Below, piece after piece: positions 1 through 10,575 of a stretch of DNA of 64,000 bases; position 1 is the stretch's first letter; each line of letters starts with the position of its first letter. Origin of the DNA: Stomorhina lunata (taxonomy: Eukaryota; Arthropoda; Insecta; Diptera; Rhiniidae); NCBI GenBank assembly GCA_933228675.1, contig OW121741.1, positions 72,490,629 through 72,554,628 on the forward strand, read 5' to 3'. Made by a program: the position numbers and the translations under genes. A model generated the notes under the pieces. It was not told where the DNA came from. It saw only the letters and a list, made by a program, of their open reading frames with translations, and ran no database searches.

Positions 1-327
1 GATGAAAAATATAATGGATTTTTATTAAAAAAAATATTGAATCTATGAAGACCAGTAATTCTACTCAATAATTTTGTGTGAATTTATGTAAAAATCTAAC
101 GGAAGAAAATTTAAAATTATTTTTAAAATGCCATAAAAATAATTTTTGTAGTCAATTCATATTATTTAAAGGCCATTGAATATTTGTTAAAAATACGCCT
201 ATTTTGGACTTATATTAGATTTCCTTTTAGAAATATATGCATTTGACTTGTGTAGAACTTTAAGAATATAATTTAATTTTTTTCTTGTAATTTACATACA
301 TATTGCAATTAGCAGGATGCATATAAA
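1..327. other. AT-rich flank, no gene seen
   Basis: AT-rich sequence with no long frame, inverted repeat or recognised element. It is the left flank of the first mariner insertion. Confidence 0.5.
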
Positions 328-329
328 TA

Positions 330-1629
330 TCGGGTGTTTTTTATTGAGGTATAGAACTTTAAGTTGGCATCACTTTTTTAACTGGCGGCCATTTTGTCAG
401 CTGTCAAGTGATTAATATTTAGTTTGGTTTGCCATTTCATCATGAACAGGTTGACAAAAGAACAACGCTTGCAAATCGTGCAAATTTATTTCGAAAATAA
501 TGGTTCAGTTCGCGAAGTTTACCGCAAGCTCCGTCAATTTTATGGTCGACATAATCGTCCATCAGAGCAAATAATTCGGTTAACCATGGATCGTTTTCGT
601 ACTACGTTTACTCTATGTGATAATACGCATCCGCAGCGACGTCGAACAGTGGGCACCGAAGAAACAATTGCCGCTGTAGAGCAAAGTGTTGAAGAGGACC
701 CGAATGAATCGATTCGCCACCGTGCACAGCAATTGGAGCTTTGTCCATCAACTTTATGGAAGATTTTGCGCAAAGATCTTGGCTTGCGACCTTACAAGAT
801 CCAGCTTGTGCAAGAATTAAAGCCGCGAGACCATGCATTGCGTCGTGATTTTGGTGTATGGGCCGAAAATGAGATTGATCTCGATGCTGATTTTCATCGC
901 AAAATTTTGTTCATTTTGCTCATTTTTGGTTGAATGGCTACGTCAACAAGCAAAATTGCCGCATTTGGAGTGAAGAGAATCCACATGAGACACTTGAGAC
1001 GCCATTACATCCACAAAAACTGACTGTTTGGTGTGCTCTATGGGCTGGTGGAGTCATTGGGCCATACTTCTTCCGAAATAATGCTGGAGAGTCAGTTACC
1101 ATAAATGGAGACCGGTATAGAGCCATGATAACCGACTATTTTGTTCCCCAATTGGATGGCATGAATGTGAATGAGTTGTGGTTCCAACAAGACGGCGCTA
1201 CATGCCACACAGCGCACGTCACAATTGATTTATTGAAGGAAACATTCGATGAGCGCATAATTTCGCGGAATGGACCTGTCAATTGGCCACCAAGATCGTG
1301 CGATTTGACACCACTGGATTATTTTCTTTGGGGATATGTGAAGTCGCTCGTCTACGCCAACAAACCAGAAACGTTAGGGGACTTGGAAGCCAACATTCGT
1401 GGCGTTATTGCCAACATACGGCCCCATATGCTCGAAAAAGTAGTTGAAAATTGGACCTGTAGAATTGGCTTTATTCGAGCCAGCCGCGGCGGCCACATGC
1501 CCGAAATCTTATTTAAACATTAATGGCATAAAATTATCCTTCCAATAAAGCCAAATTGATGGACATTAAAACGATTTTCTTGTGTTTTATTTCAATTCGA
1601 AGTTCTATACCTCTAAAAAAAACACCCAT
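330..1629 (+). mobile_element. DD41D (rosa-like) Tc1/mariner element, copy 1
   Basis: Complete 1.3 kb element. It begins TCGGGTGTTTTTTATTGAGG and ends with the inverse sequence, giving terminal inverted repeats of about 28 bp, and it is flanked by TA at 328-329 and 1630-1631, the target duplication expected for this superfamily. One transposase frame fills the interior. Two near-identical copies sit at 3446-4732 and 27836-29129 in the opposite orientation, so the family moved recently. The ends are slightly unequal: the left reads TCGGGTG, the right CACCCAT. Confidence 0.93.
442..1523 (+). pseudogene. DD41D mariner transposase, frameshifted
   Basis: Transposase that would cut and rejoin element ends. 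I start at ATG 442 (MNRLTKEQR). The upstream in-frame extension in this copy has only TTG, which is not a credible eukaryotic start. The N-terminal half carries helix-turn-helix DNA-binding sequence (residues about 1-110) and the C-terminal half the DDE domain. The second catalytic Asp is in WFQQDGATCH and the third in DLTPLDYFLWG, with 41 residues between them (DD41D). A net 4-nt deletion near 907-914, compared with the two sister copies, shifts the frame and removes the first catalytic Asp region. The frame resumes at WLNGYVNKQNCRIW. Typical family length is about 350 residues, so only this lesion breaks an otherwise full-length gene. Confidence 0.9.
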
Positions 1630-1631
1630 TA

Positions 1632-1936
1632 TATATGTATTTATGTACATTAATGCTGTTAAATGAAAACACAAAAAATTATAAAACAAGTATAAAAATG
1701 ATACAGTTGGTCATACCCGACTATTTATACTGATGTATTTTTCAAAATTGAATAATCTTAATCTTGCCCCGGGTAAATGATCAAAACTAACTATTTAATA
1801 ACAGGATTATGTTATTTATTAATAAACTTGGTGTTTATCTTAAACAGACATGGGGGCTAAAATGTCCCAAAATTTTATTTTGTTAAAATTTATTTTAAAT
1901 ATGTATTTTTGTATGAGTTTTATTCAAAATTCACTA
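1632..1936. other. AT-rich spacer, no gene seen
   Basis: No supported gene. Possibly the decayed left half of the foldback relic that continues at 3072, but the match is too weak to assign. Confidence 0.35.
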
Positions 1937-2190
1937 ATATCCCAGTAAAACTTTTCATTACCAAATAATGAGTTAAACAGTTAAACTATTGAACACGAAC
2001 TACTTACTCATTCGCTGTTTAAGTCATTACATTAACATGGGGATGTCATTGGAGGCAAGTACTTACCAATTGCAGAAAAGTAATGACTTGGGTAAGCAAT
2101 TTGAAAGCAACAACAACAACAGCAACAACTTTTTTGTTCTTGTTTTATAAAAAACATATATTTTTAAACGAAATACAAAATTTTTTTTAT

Positions 2191-2233
2191 GATCCCATGG
2201 GGGCTCGAACCCAGACCCTCCACTGAGCTACTT
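2191..2233 (-). other. Damaged tRNA-like segment with pol III-type boxes
   Basis: On the minus strand, TAGCTCAGTGG (A-box-like) is followed almost at once by GGTTCGAGCC (B-box-like). The sister copy at 22024-22087 has 23 more bases here, covering the anticodon arm. The missing part lies between two GGA triplets, so the loss looks like a short-repeat deletion in this copy. It is not a functional tRNA. Confidence 0.6.
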
Positions 2234-2407
2234 CATATGTTGAAAACTTAGCAGCTTATAATTAATATAAACAATTTTTATTTTTAGATCCAAAATCATG
2301 TGAAAATAACTTTGTTTTTCCCTGCTTTTTTTTGCTTTGTTGTAATTTTTGGAAAAATATTTTTATACGATTTTTTGTAATTATTTAAACAATTTAAATC
2401 TTCTTTT

Positions 2408-2860
2408 TTGTATAAGTTTTTACATAAGATTGACTCTTACTTACTTAAATGTTACAACCTGTTAAGATCAAAGTCCGAGCATATTTTAGAATTCCATGGA
2501 TTTCGATCTTGTGCGAATATTCTCCAATTTTATAATCCAAGCTTTGAAAAATGTTCCTCTACTTGGTCTTTCTATCGAAGTTTCGGACATCCTCCTCTAA
2601 TATTAGGTAGTGGGACATTTCAATTCTAATTTTATCCTCTTCATTGTATTTTTTTTTCAAGAGAGGGTTACTAGTTGAGATGAAGGATGACCCAGATAAG
2701 TTGGGCTTACCAAGTTAAGACCAATTAGAATCGTGTTTGGTATTCAACATCCCCTACATAGTCAAAATTGACTCATGATGGTATTTTTTCATTAACGTGA
2801 GTTAGTTTTACAAATTTGTTTTACAGAAGATAATATTTAAGTTCTAAAAATTCAAAAATC
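2408..2860 (-). pseudogene. RTE-type LINE, internally deleted (5' leader fused to 3' terminus)
   Basis: The left part (2408-2630, minus strand) decodes with frameshifts to the C-terminus of an RTE-like ORF: PKLR, KDQVEE, FSKLG, FAQDR, ending with a TAAGTAAGTAAG tail typical of RTE 3' ends. The right part (about 2655-2860) matches the untranslated leader upstream of the RTE endonuclease start seen at 32270-32600. Endonuclease and reverse transcriptase are absent between them. The same junction occurs in copy B, so the deletion predates duplication of the host element. Confidence 0.7.
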
Positions 2861-3071
2861 ATTAAAAAAGACTCTTTTAATAAAAAAAAAACTAAAAAAA
2901 ATTGTTGCCCTTGGTGGGATTCGAACCGGGGCCATTCAGTTTAAATTACCATCTTAATTACAAATAAGTACTTCTGTAATAACTTATTATTTATTCGGAG
3001 AATATGTTGTAGTCATTACAAGGTAACCAGTTATCAGAGTACTTGCCATTACCAAAGTTTTGCTGGGATAT

Positions 3072-3443
3072 TCTTAAATTTTCGTAGTTTTGCCATGGAA
3101 AACTAAAAATTCAAATGTTGACTTTTAACCCCGGGAATAAAAGGGTTAATCTCATACAATGTGCAATAATATGCAAGTATCTCCAAAATTTATGACCAAA
3201 AAATTACATTTCGTGAAATAACAGGTATGTCTAAGCTGTGCAAGATATCGACCTAAAATTTTTTGTTATTTTTCGTTTGTACATTTCAACTCACCAATAA
3301 AAATTTTAATTTTAAATATTTGTTAAACAAAATTTCTAAAACACCATAAAAGAAAAATTGAAACTGGCCTGAGAAAAATGTTCCACTTTCGAATTTGAAA
3401 AAAATAGACAAATTTAATTATCTTAACAAAAATATAAAATATG
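3072..3443 (+). mobile_element. Foldback element relic, part 1
   Basis: Diverged match to the right half of the foldback elements at 17260-19884 and 57861-59307, seen in the series TTGACTTTTAACC, GGGTTAATCTC, ATCGACCTAA and CTGAGAAAAATGTTCC in the same order and spacing. It continues at 4735 beyond the mariner insertion. It has no coding capacity. Confidence 0.6.
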
Positions 3444-3445
3444 TA

Positions 3446-4732
3446 CTGGGTGTTTTTTTAGAGGTATAGAACTTCGAATTGAAATAAAACACAAGAAAAT
3501 CGTTTTAATGTCCATCAATTTGGCTTTATTGGAAGGATAATTTTATGCCATTAATGTTTAAATATGATTTCGGGCATGTGGCATGTGGCTCGCATAAAGC
3601 CAATTCGACAGGTCCAATTTTCAACTACTTTTTCGAGCATATGGGGCCGTATGTTGGCAATAACGCCACGAATGTTGACTTCCAAGTTCCCTAACGTTTC
3701 TGGTTTGTTGGCGTAGACGAGCGACTTCACATATCTCCAAAGAAAATAATCCAGTGGTGTCAAATCGCACGATCTTGGTGGCCAATTGACAGGTCCATTC
3801 CGCGAAATTATGCGCTCATCGAATGTTTCCTTCAATAAATCAATTGTGACGTGCGCTGTGTGGCATGTAGCGACGTCTTGTTGGAACCACAACTTATCCA
3901 CATTCATGCCATCCAATTGGGGAACAAAATAGTCGGTTATCATGGCTCTCCATTTATGGTAACTGACTCTCCAGCATTATTTCGGAAGAAGTATGGCCCA
4001 ATGACTCCACCAGCCCATAGAGCGCACCAAACAGTCAGTTTTTGTGGATGTAATGGCGTCTCAAGTGTCTCATGTGGATTCTCTTCACTCCAAATGCGGC
4101 AATTTTGCTTGTTGACGTAGCCATTAAGCCAAACATGAGCCTCACCACTGAACAAAGTTTTGCGATGAAAATCAGCATCGAGATCAATCTCATTTTCGGC
4201 CCATACACCAAAATCACGACGCATTGCATGGTCTCGCGGCTTTAATTCTTGCACAAGCTGGATCTTGTAAGGTCGCAAGCCAAGATCTTTGCGCAAAATC
4301 TTCCATAAAGTTGATGGACAAAGCTCCAATTGCTGTGCACGGTGGCGAATCGATTCATTCGGGTCCTCTTCAACACTTTGCTCTACAGCGGCAATTGTTT
4401 CTTCGGTGCGCACTGTTCGACGTCGCTGCGGATGCATATTATCACATAGAGTAAACGTAGTGCGAAAACGATCCATGGTTAACCGAATTAATTGCTCTGA
4501 TGGACGATTATGTCGACCATAAAATGGACGGAGCTTGCGGTAAACTTCGCGAACTGAACCATTATTTTCGAAATAAGTTTGCACGATTTGCAAGCGTTGT
4601 TCTTTTGTCAACCTGTTCATGATGAAATGGCAAACCAAACTAAATATTAATCACTTGACAGCTGACAAAATGGCCGCCAGTTAAAAAAGTGATGCCAACT
4701 TAAAGTTCTATACCTCAATAAAAAACACCCGA
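3446..4732 (-). mobile_element. DD41D (rosa-like) Tc1/mariner element, copy 2
   Basis: Full element on the minus strand with the same terminal repeats as copy 1, flanked by TA at 3444-3445 and 4733-4734. It lies in a foldback relic whose two halves (3072-3443 and 4735-4994) read through once the mariner and one TA are removed. Internal deletions make it 13 bp shorter than copy 1. Confidence 0.93.
3551..4620 (-). pseudogene. DD41D mariner transposase, frameshifted and missing first catalytic Asp
   Basis: The start ATG at 4620 is intact (MNRLTKEQR). The first part is open through the helix-turn-helix region to TINGEP. A 10-bp deletion at about 3943, between short CTCT-type repeats, then shifts the frame, which resumes at MITDYFVPQLDGM. 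The block that should read FSDEAHFW reads FSGEAHVW, so the first catalytic Asp is Gly. The second Asp (FQQD) and third (TPLD) remain. The C-terminus also lacks part of the RASRGGHMPE block. The product would be inactive. Confidence 0.9.
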
Positions 4733-4734
4733 TA

Positions 4735-4994
4735 TAATATATAATAACAAGTGTTGAAGTTGTAAATCATGTCTTAATTTACCAATTTTTTTTTCTAGTG
4801 TAAATTTTTTTGCTGCATATCCTAGGAATGTCGTCAAGGACACCAAATTTGGAGAGAAAATAGCAAGAACACATTCGGTTGCACCTGATTTTTTTTTTGT
4901 AAACTTGTATGATTTAGTATAATCCATTAAAACGATAATTGAGGTAATTTCCACTTCAACAATCCAGGCAATAAAGAATAACAATTTGATAATA
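4735..4994 (+). mobile_element. Foldback element relic, part 2
   Basis: Continuation of the relic at 3072-3443. AATAACAAGTGTTGAAG followed by AAATCATGTCT and a decayed GCATATCCTAGG segment parallels 19470-19560 of the intact foldback copy. It ends at the TA where the DD37E relic begins. Confidence 0.55.
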
Positions 4995-5087
4995 AAGAGT
5001 GTTCCGAAGGAAATATGCATTTGCAATTTCAGCCTACAATTATTCATAGTGCAATAAATATTTTTTTTGTTATCGGACTTTAAAAAA

Positions 5088-7049
5088 AATAAATAAGAAA
5101 GTGGTATAGTCTGTCAAGCTCGACCAAACGATACTAAGGTCAAAGGTGTTCTTTTTCGTGTATAAAGCTGTATAAAGCTGTATAAGCCGTTTTCGTAATT
5201 TTAGCTTATATGAGATAGTCAAATGTGGGCCGAAATTTGGCAAATTGATTACAGTTTTTTCAAAAGTTATGTATGCAAAAAATAATCTTAATATTGTCAT
5301 TATTTATAGATTTATGAGCGTTTTAGTGTTGTCTCTTTTTTTTTAATTTAGGACCAGCACTCAAGGAATGACCCCTACTTATGCAATGCATTGTATTGGA
5401 ACTAGGAAAATAGGTTATGGGAGGGTGGATAGATGGAGTTGTGTTTATGGACATTCGATTTGAACTTTCCTATATTGCGGAAAGTAAATTCCACATACGA
5501 ACTGTACAGAATTTTCTCTGTAGTGTGTTGTTCTATCTACTGGCCAATCGACTACGAAGAGATGAGTTCTAACAGATAGACGTATACTGCGTAAGAAAAC
5601 TCGAGTTTCGAGAACGAGTTCCCTGACTTCATTAAAGCACTTTCCAAAGTTGTAACGATAGATCAGTGTGACGCAACCCACATTGCGACGGTGCTCCAGT
5701 GAATCAATAGAGTTGGATACCCTACTGTCACCAATTAGCACTTTCGCCCTCTCGTGTACTCGGTCGAGAAGCTCCAAAATAGACTTTGAAGCACCGGCCA
5801 GACATGAGAATTGTATTCCATTTTCGGTCGGATATTGGTGGTGTAAATAGTAAGGAGATCAGATGAAGTGATGTATCTCTTACGCCGTTTTAGAAAACCG
5901 AGACACTTGAATGCTTCTTTCGACAGTTAAAAAATGTGTTCAGTGCACTGGACATCACATTGAATTCTCATGCCCAGAACATCAAGAGTATCTGATTTCT
6001 CGATATTTTCAACACCCATTAATACAGATGAAGTAACATGATCTGCCATGCATTTATGCGTGAGCATACAACATTGAGTTTTCCGCGCATTAAAATCGAC
6101 ACTATTCGCACTACCCCATTCTGAGATTGCTTCTAAATTGCAGTTTAATGATTCATTCATGTTTTGCCTCAGAGTACCAGTCCCTAGAGGGTTTGGTCTA
6201 TGATTGAATGAATACAAATGGCAAATGTTACTATCATCTGCAAAAGAGTATGTAGGACTGGAAGTTTGACGTTGAATGTCGTATAAATGAATGTCGTATA
6301 AAGACAAGAAATAGAGTAGGGGAACCCCTGAATTTAGCTGGAACTCGTTTGATGAGGATACTCGATATAAATCGAGAGAAGTTATTACCGACACCAAAAG
6401 CAATAACTTATGATAGAAGTTCTTCGTGCCACACTCTATCAAAAGCCTTGGAAATATCCAGAGCCACAACTTTACTTTCGCTCAAACGGTGAATGACACC
6501 ATTTTTCCGAAAGGAAGGCCAGCAGGTTTCCTGTAAAGCGTACCCTACGAAATACATACTGGCGGTCGCTTAGTAGGTTGTTAGATTCCAGATATTTAAC
6601 GAGATGGTGGTTTACCATAATCTCCAAAACTTTGGAGAGTGCAGAACAAATTGCTATTTGTCGGTAATTTTTAGGGTTGGTAGCCTCACCCTTTTTAGTT
6701 ATTGGCGTTACATTAGCAACCTTCCAACACCGAGGAAATGCACCAGCGTGGTACAAGGTGCTGAAAAGGTTGGCTAATGGACGCGAAAGCGTCGAACAGC
6801 ACTGCTTCAAGACCAGTACTGGAATGCCATCCGGCCCTGAAGACTTGTTTACGTTGAGATCCGCTAAAAACTCTGCCTCATTTAGTGCGTTTTAATAGAA
6901 GATTTCAACAAAATTTGGTACAGTGGTACAAATCGACTCAGAAAGTGATTCTAAGTCTATTGGTATACTACAAGGTGCATCTAAGACAAATATTTATATG
7001 CGTTACATACGTCAGCACAAAATTTCCACCTATGGTGGTGGAGGGTATA
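5088..7049 (-). mobile_element. DINE-1-like Helentron derivative (family A), split by a LINE
   Basis: The minus-strand 3' half is at 5088-5335 (AAGAAAG, GTCAAGCTCGACC, then GTTCTTTTTCGTGTATAAAG) and the 5' head at 6898-7049 (GACTCAGAAAGTGATTCTAAG and the terminal hairpin CCACCTATGGTGG, GGGTATA). Both align to the full copy at 44761-45566 in inverted order. A LINE fills the gap, and some of the middle of the DINE is lost. It has no coding capacity; mobility would depend on Helentron proteins. Confidence 0.72.
5336..6897 (-). pseudogene. Jockey/CR1-like non-LTR retrotransposon, 5'-truncated
   Basis: Reverse transcriptase relic. Reading leftward, recognisable blocks are DLNVNKSSGPDGIPVL (RT start), PLANLFSTLYHAGAFPRCWK, VANVTPI, NYRQIAICSALSKVLE, NLLSDRQYVFRR, the catalytic box SFADDSNIC, VDFNARKTQCCMLTHK, and the C-terminal ELLDRVHERAKVLIGD. 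Several frameshifts and stops break it. The 3' end is a poly(A), seen as a T run at about 5336-5344. The first open reading frame and endonuclease are absent, as expected from incomplete reverse transcription. It inserted into the DINE-1-like element whose halves flank it. Related copies are at 23637-26612 and 50040-50655. The exact clade is uncertain. Confidence 0.85.
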
Positions 7050-7113
7050 AATAGCAAAAATTTGTAATCTGACATTGTAACTGTATCCAATTCTTTTAAA
7101 CAGTATAACTAGA

Positions 7114-7900
7114 CCTGAGCATGGAATCAGAAAGTAGAAAAAGTTCAAGGAAGATTGGTAAGGCAAAAGAATTCGAGGAAAAACAGTTCATATGGTGAAA
7201 TGCTTTAATAGTTTTGACCACAGAGTCAAAGCTTATGTTGGGCTGAAGACAGACAAAGTTGAAAAAGTTCGCAGTTTGGTAAAAAACTATAAATAGAAGC
7301 AAAAAACAAGCGAAAAAATTAAAGTCAGATTTTATAAAAAAATACATCTGTTGTGTATTGATCCACCTGTTGCGAGACTTCCCGGCTAAGTTTTTGTGTT
7401 GTTGATATTACTAATGAACGAGGCAATGTTTTGGAGGTGTTTAGGACAAAAAAAAACAAACAAAATTTCCAACGAAATGTATCTTGTGACAAGCTATTTG
7501 CAGTTGTGGCAAAAGAAGCCAAGCATTTGTGGTATCAGGCACTATAAACACAGAAATGTATATAACGGAGTGCCTACAAAAACGGCGTTTACGTTTTTTT
7601 TTTTACACTGCACCGAGTGCCTGCATAGTTTTAGCCTGATTTGGCATCATGCACTGGAAAAAAGGCACTCAGTGGTATTCAAACTATAATGCCGTTTTTG
7701 TACCACGAGATGAAAATCCATCTAACTGTCCGGAACTTCGGCCTATTGAAAGGTGCTGAGCTCTTGTAAAAAAAAAATTGAAGAACACAGGAAAGGTGTC
7801 CCAGAACAAGTCCAATAAAGTGTAGGATGTAAAAAAGGTATCAAAAGTAACTGTAAAATCTTTAATATTATTTTCGATTATATCATTTAATACCAAAAAA
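7114..7900 (+). pseudogene. DD37E transposase relic
   Basis: Heavily decayed. The reading frame is recoverable in pieces matching 13600-14400: IGKAKE near 7153, HRVKAYVGLKT-like near 7215, KKLKSDFIKKYICCV near 7316-7358, and NPSNCPELRPIERC near 7710-7755. The second catalytic block (PDLASCH) survives only as a mutated DLASCTG-like stretch near 7640. Too damaged to encode a protein. Confidence 0.7.
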
Positions 7901-8032
7901 TAATTCAACACTTTAATGTTATATTTGTACAATATTTCAATAAATATTCGTATTTTGAATAGTTTTTATATTACGTAGTTTAAGTCTTATTTAACTTAAT
8001 GCATCTACCAATTTCATTCGGATCACACTTTA

Positions 8033-8345
8033 TGTGGCACCAAGAGTGTAGGTCATTTGAATTTCATTATTTTCAAAACTTCTTTTATAAAAAATATTAT
8101 TTTTATTTCAAAACTTCTTTTATAAAAAGTATTTTTTTTTAATTTGAATTAATTATACTTATACTCTGCAAAAAGTCATTTGAGTTTATTAATGTAGCAA
8201 AACTTGTCAGCCACTCTATATAACAGATATCGAACCTAATTACCATTGGCAGATGGAACTGCAATATCAATGTCTCTACCTAAAAAGAATTCTATCTGGC
8301 TGCTTTAAACGGCGATTAAGATTTCATTGTAATTTTATCAATATA
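8033..8345. other. AT-rich spacer with a 40-bp tandem duplication
   Basis: No gene. At about 8063-8135 the unit ATTTCAAAACTTCTTTTATA occurs twice about 40 bp apart. Confidence 0.5.
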
Positions 8346-9400
8346 CTTGCTGATTTTACCCGGCGTCGCCCGGATTGGTAGTTAAAGTTTTTAACTTATT
8401 ACTCTGTTAACACTTTCTTAAAAAATTAACAATTATGAAATATTTTTATTAATTTTTTAATTGAAAACTTTATTAATGTATTTGCATATTTGGTAAATAT
8501 AGTAAATTTTTCTTAATGTATAATCCTAACTTGGACTAAAAAAAAACATTTAGAAAGAAAAAATGCCTTCATTGGTCAACCCGTTCTTAAGATATACAAT
8601 TTAAAATTTTTTCCCCACTTTCCAATTCCCAGGTTGGTCGATTTTCAAAAAAATTAAAACGCGAAAAACTATCCTATAGTATACAAAAATATTTACATTT
8701 AAAATTTTAATTAATTGGGTAAAATCGTTTTCATCTTATCATCTTGTCATTTTTAATATTTGACTTATATGGGAGAGGTCACGCCCACTTGAGATTAAAA
8801 AAAACCAAGCCTATTTTACCCACCGGTCACACACATACAATCAAAATTTCTGAAAAATCGGTCATCCATATTTGTCATTTTTAATATACGACTTATATGG
8901 GAGGGGTCACGCCCATTTGAGATTTCCAAAAAAATTTAGCCTGTTTTACCTACCGGTAACTCAAAATATACTGTAAAAATTTCAGAAAAATCGGTCAGTA
9001 CGGTCATCCATATTTGTCATTTTTAATATATGAGTTCAGAAAAAACCCTAGGCTATTTTAATTACCGGTCACACCTTACTCCACTGTCTTAATTTCAGAA
9101 AAATTGGTCTTTTTGATCATCCATACTTGTATGTTTTAAAATCTGACTTATATGGGAGGGCCTATTTTATCCATCGGTCACATCTTAACATACTGTCAAA
9201 ATTTCAGAAAAATCGGGTCACTCGGTCGAGTATATTTTTTATTTCTAATATATGAGTTATATAGGAGCGGTCACGCCCATTTGAGATTTCGAAAAAAAAA
9301 TTAGCCTATAGTAACCACCGATCACACCATACTACACTGTCAAAATTTCAGAACAATCGGTCCGCTAGTTTCCCAACAAACAACATACAAACCTGTCCCT
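8346..9400 (-). mobile_element. Non-autonomous Helitron, copy 1
   Basis: The 3' end on the minus strand reads CCGGGCGACGCCGGG (terminal hairpin), TAAAATCAG, then CAAG. The related copy at 39792-41072 ends in CTAG, the CTRR signature of Helitrons, so this end carries one substitution. The interior is a series of diverged repeats of about 130 bp (GGGAGGGGTCACGCCC, CACCGGTCACAC, TTTCAGAAAAATCGGTC). The 5' end is eroded near 9380-9400 beyond GAAACTAGCGGACC. No Rep/helicase coding. Confidence 0.8.
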
Positions 9401-9815
9401 GATAAACCATAATTCCTTAATGTTTTCCTCTTAAGGTACAGCAATTCTAATTGACAAGTCCACATTTACTAAAACTTTTTACGGCATATTCTGGAAATGG
9501 ATATACGCGTAATAAAGTTATACAGATTTTGTAAAATATATAAAATTTGTTTTCATAACCGGAGTCTTATATTTTTAAACATAAAACTTGTTAAGACATG
9601 CAAAATATCTTAATTTTTTTCACGGGATTATTTTATTCCTCAAAAAAAGAAGGAAACATATTTAACAACTCCACAGTCACGCAAAACAAATCAGCATTGA
9701 AGCAGAATAAATCCTTGAGAAAATCTTCATGTACAAGAATTTCCACTCCATTGTTTGATTTCCTGAACGAACAAACGAACGAACTCAACCCAAACCAACA
9801 TTTATTATACCCTTC
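9401..9815. other. Spacer, no gene seen
   Basis: Open frames here are short and show no recognisable family. Possibly unique host DNA between the Helitron and the DINE-1-like element. Confidence 0.4.
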
Positions 9816-10575
9816 ACCACCATAGGTGGAAAGGGTATTATAAGTTTGTGCTGATGTATGCAACGCATGGAAATATTGGTCTTAGACCCACCTTTTAGTA
9901 TACCAATAGGCTTAATCACTTTCTGAGTCGATTTAGCGATGTCCGTCCGTCTGGCTGGCTGGCTAGACAACCTTGTAATCAAATTACAGGTCGCAATTCT
10001 GAAGATAATTGGATGAAATTTGGCACAAATCATTTTTTTGATCATGGGACCATGGCTATTGAAATTTGTCAAAATTGGTCCATTATTTATGTTACCTCCC
10101 ATAGGTCCCACTTCCCGGAATTGACATATTGGCCACAAATATCAATATTTTTTCATGAAATTTAAATTGAATACTGCTTATGTCAACTTAAATCACCTGT
10201 TTTAAATTTCATGAAAAAATATTGATATTTGAGGCCAATATAGCAATTCCGGGAAGTGGGACCTATGGGAGGTACCATAAATAATGGACCGATTTTGACC
10301 AATTTCAATAGCCATGGTCCCATTATCAAAAAAATGATCTGAGCCAAATTTCATAAAATTATCTTTAGAATTGCGACCTGTAGTTTGATTACAAGGTTTA
10401 CATGGGGGCCAGCCAGCCAGCCAGACGGACGGACGGACATCGCTAAATCGACTCAGAAAGTGATTCTAAGCTTATTGGTATACTAAAAGGTGGGTCTAAG
10501 ACAAATATTTCTATGCGTTACAAACATCAGCACAAACTTATAATACCCTTTCCACCTATGGTGGTGAAGGGTATA
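9816..10575. repeat. 760-bp imperfect palindrome
   Basis: Two inverted arms of about 380 bp (9816-10196 and 10197-10575) with almost no spacer, formed from the DINE-1-like head. Such a structure can extrude as a cruciform and is usually unstable. Confidence 0.85.

Larger units (their letters stand above)
1941..3067 (-). mobile_element. Terminal-repeat element carrying an internally deleted RTE and tRNA-like boxes, copy A
   Basis: A 1.13 kb repeat whose inverse copy lies at 21071-22338. It starts CCCAGTAAAACTTT and ends with the complement of CCCAGCAAAACTTT, so the ends are about 14-bp inverted repeats. ATAT flanks both sides (1937-1940 and 3068-3071), a possible 4-bp target duplication. Read on the minus strand it holds, in order, a B-box-like GGTTCGAATCC near 2925, an RTE 5' leader joined to an RTE 3' terminus (2408-2860), and a damaged tRNA-like segment (2191-2233). 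It encodes no transposase, so it must be moved by other enzymes. The superfamily is unknown to me. Confidence 0.7.
4995..8030 (+). mobile_element. DD37E Tc1/mariner relic split by later insertions
   Basis: The left end AAGAGTGTTCCGAAGG at 4995, after TA 4993-4994, and about 90 bp of 5' flank match the element at 13272-14567. The sequence is interrupted at about 5088-7049 by a DINE-1-like element and resumes with decayed transposase, ending at ATCACACTT near 8030 before TA. Without the insertion it would be about 1.1 kb. It is the oldest of the three DD37E copies here, with many stops and indels. Confidence 0.75.

Noticed and set aside
424..441. Upstream start for the copy 1 transposase
   Set aside because: The codon at 424 is TTG; the conserved ATG at 442 is the credible start.
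1848..1880. Shared GGGGGCTA motif with 45690 and 47090
   Set aside because: Too short and the surrounding sequence does not align convincingly.
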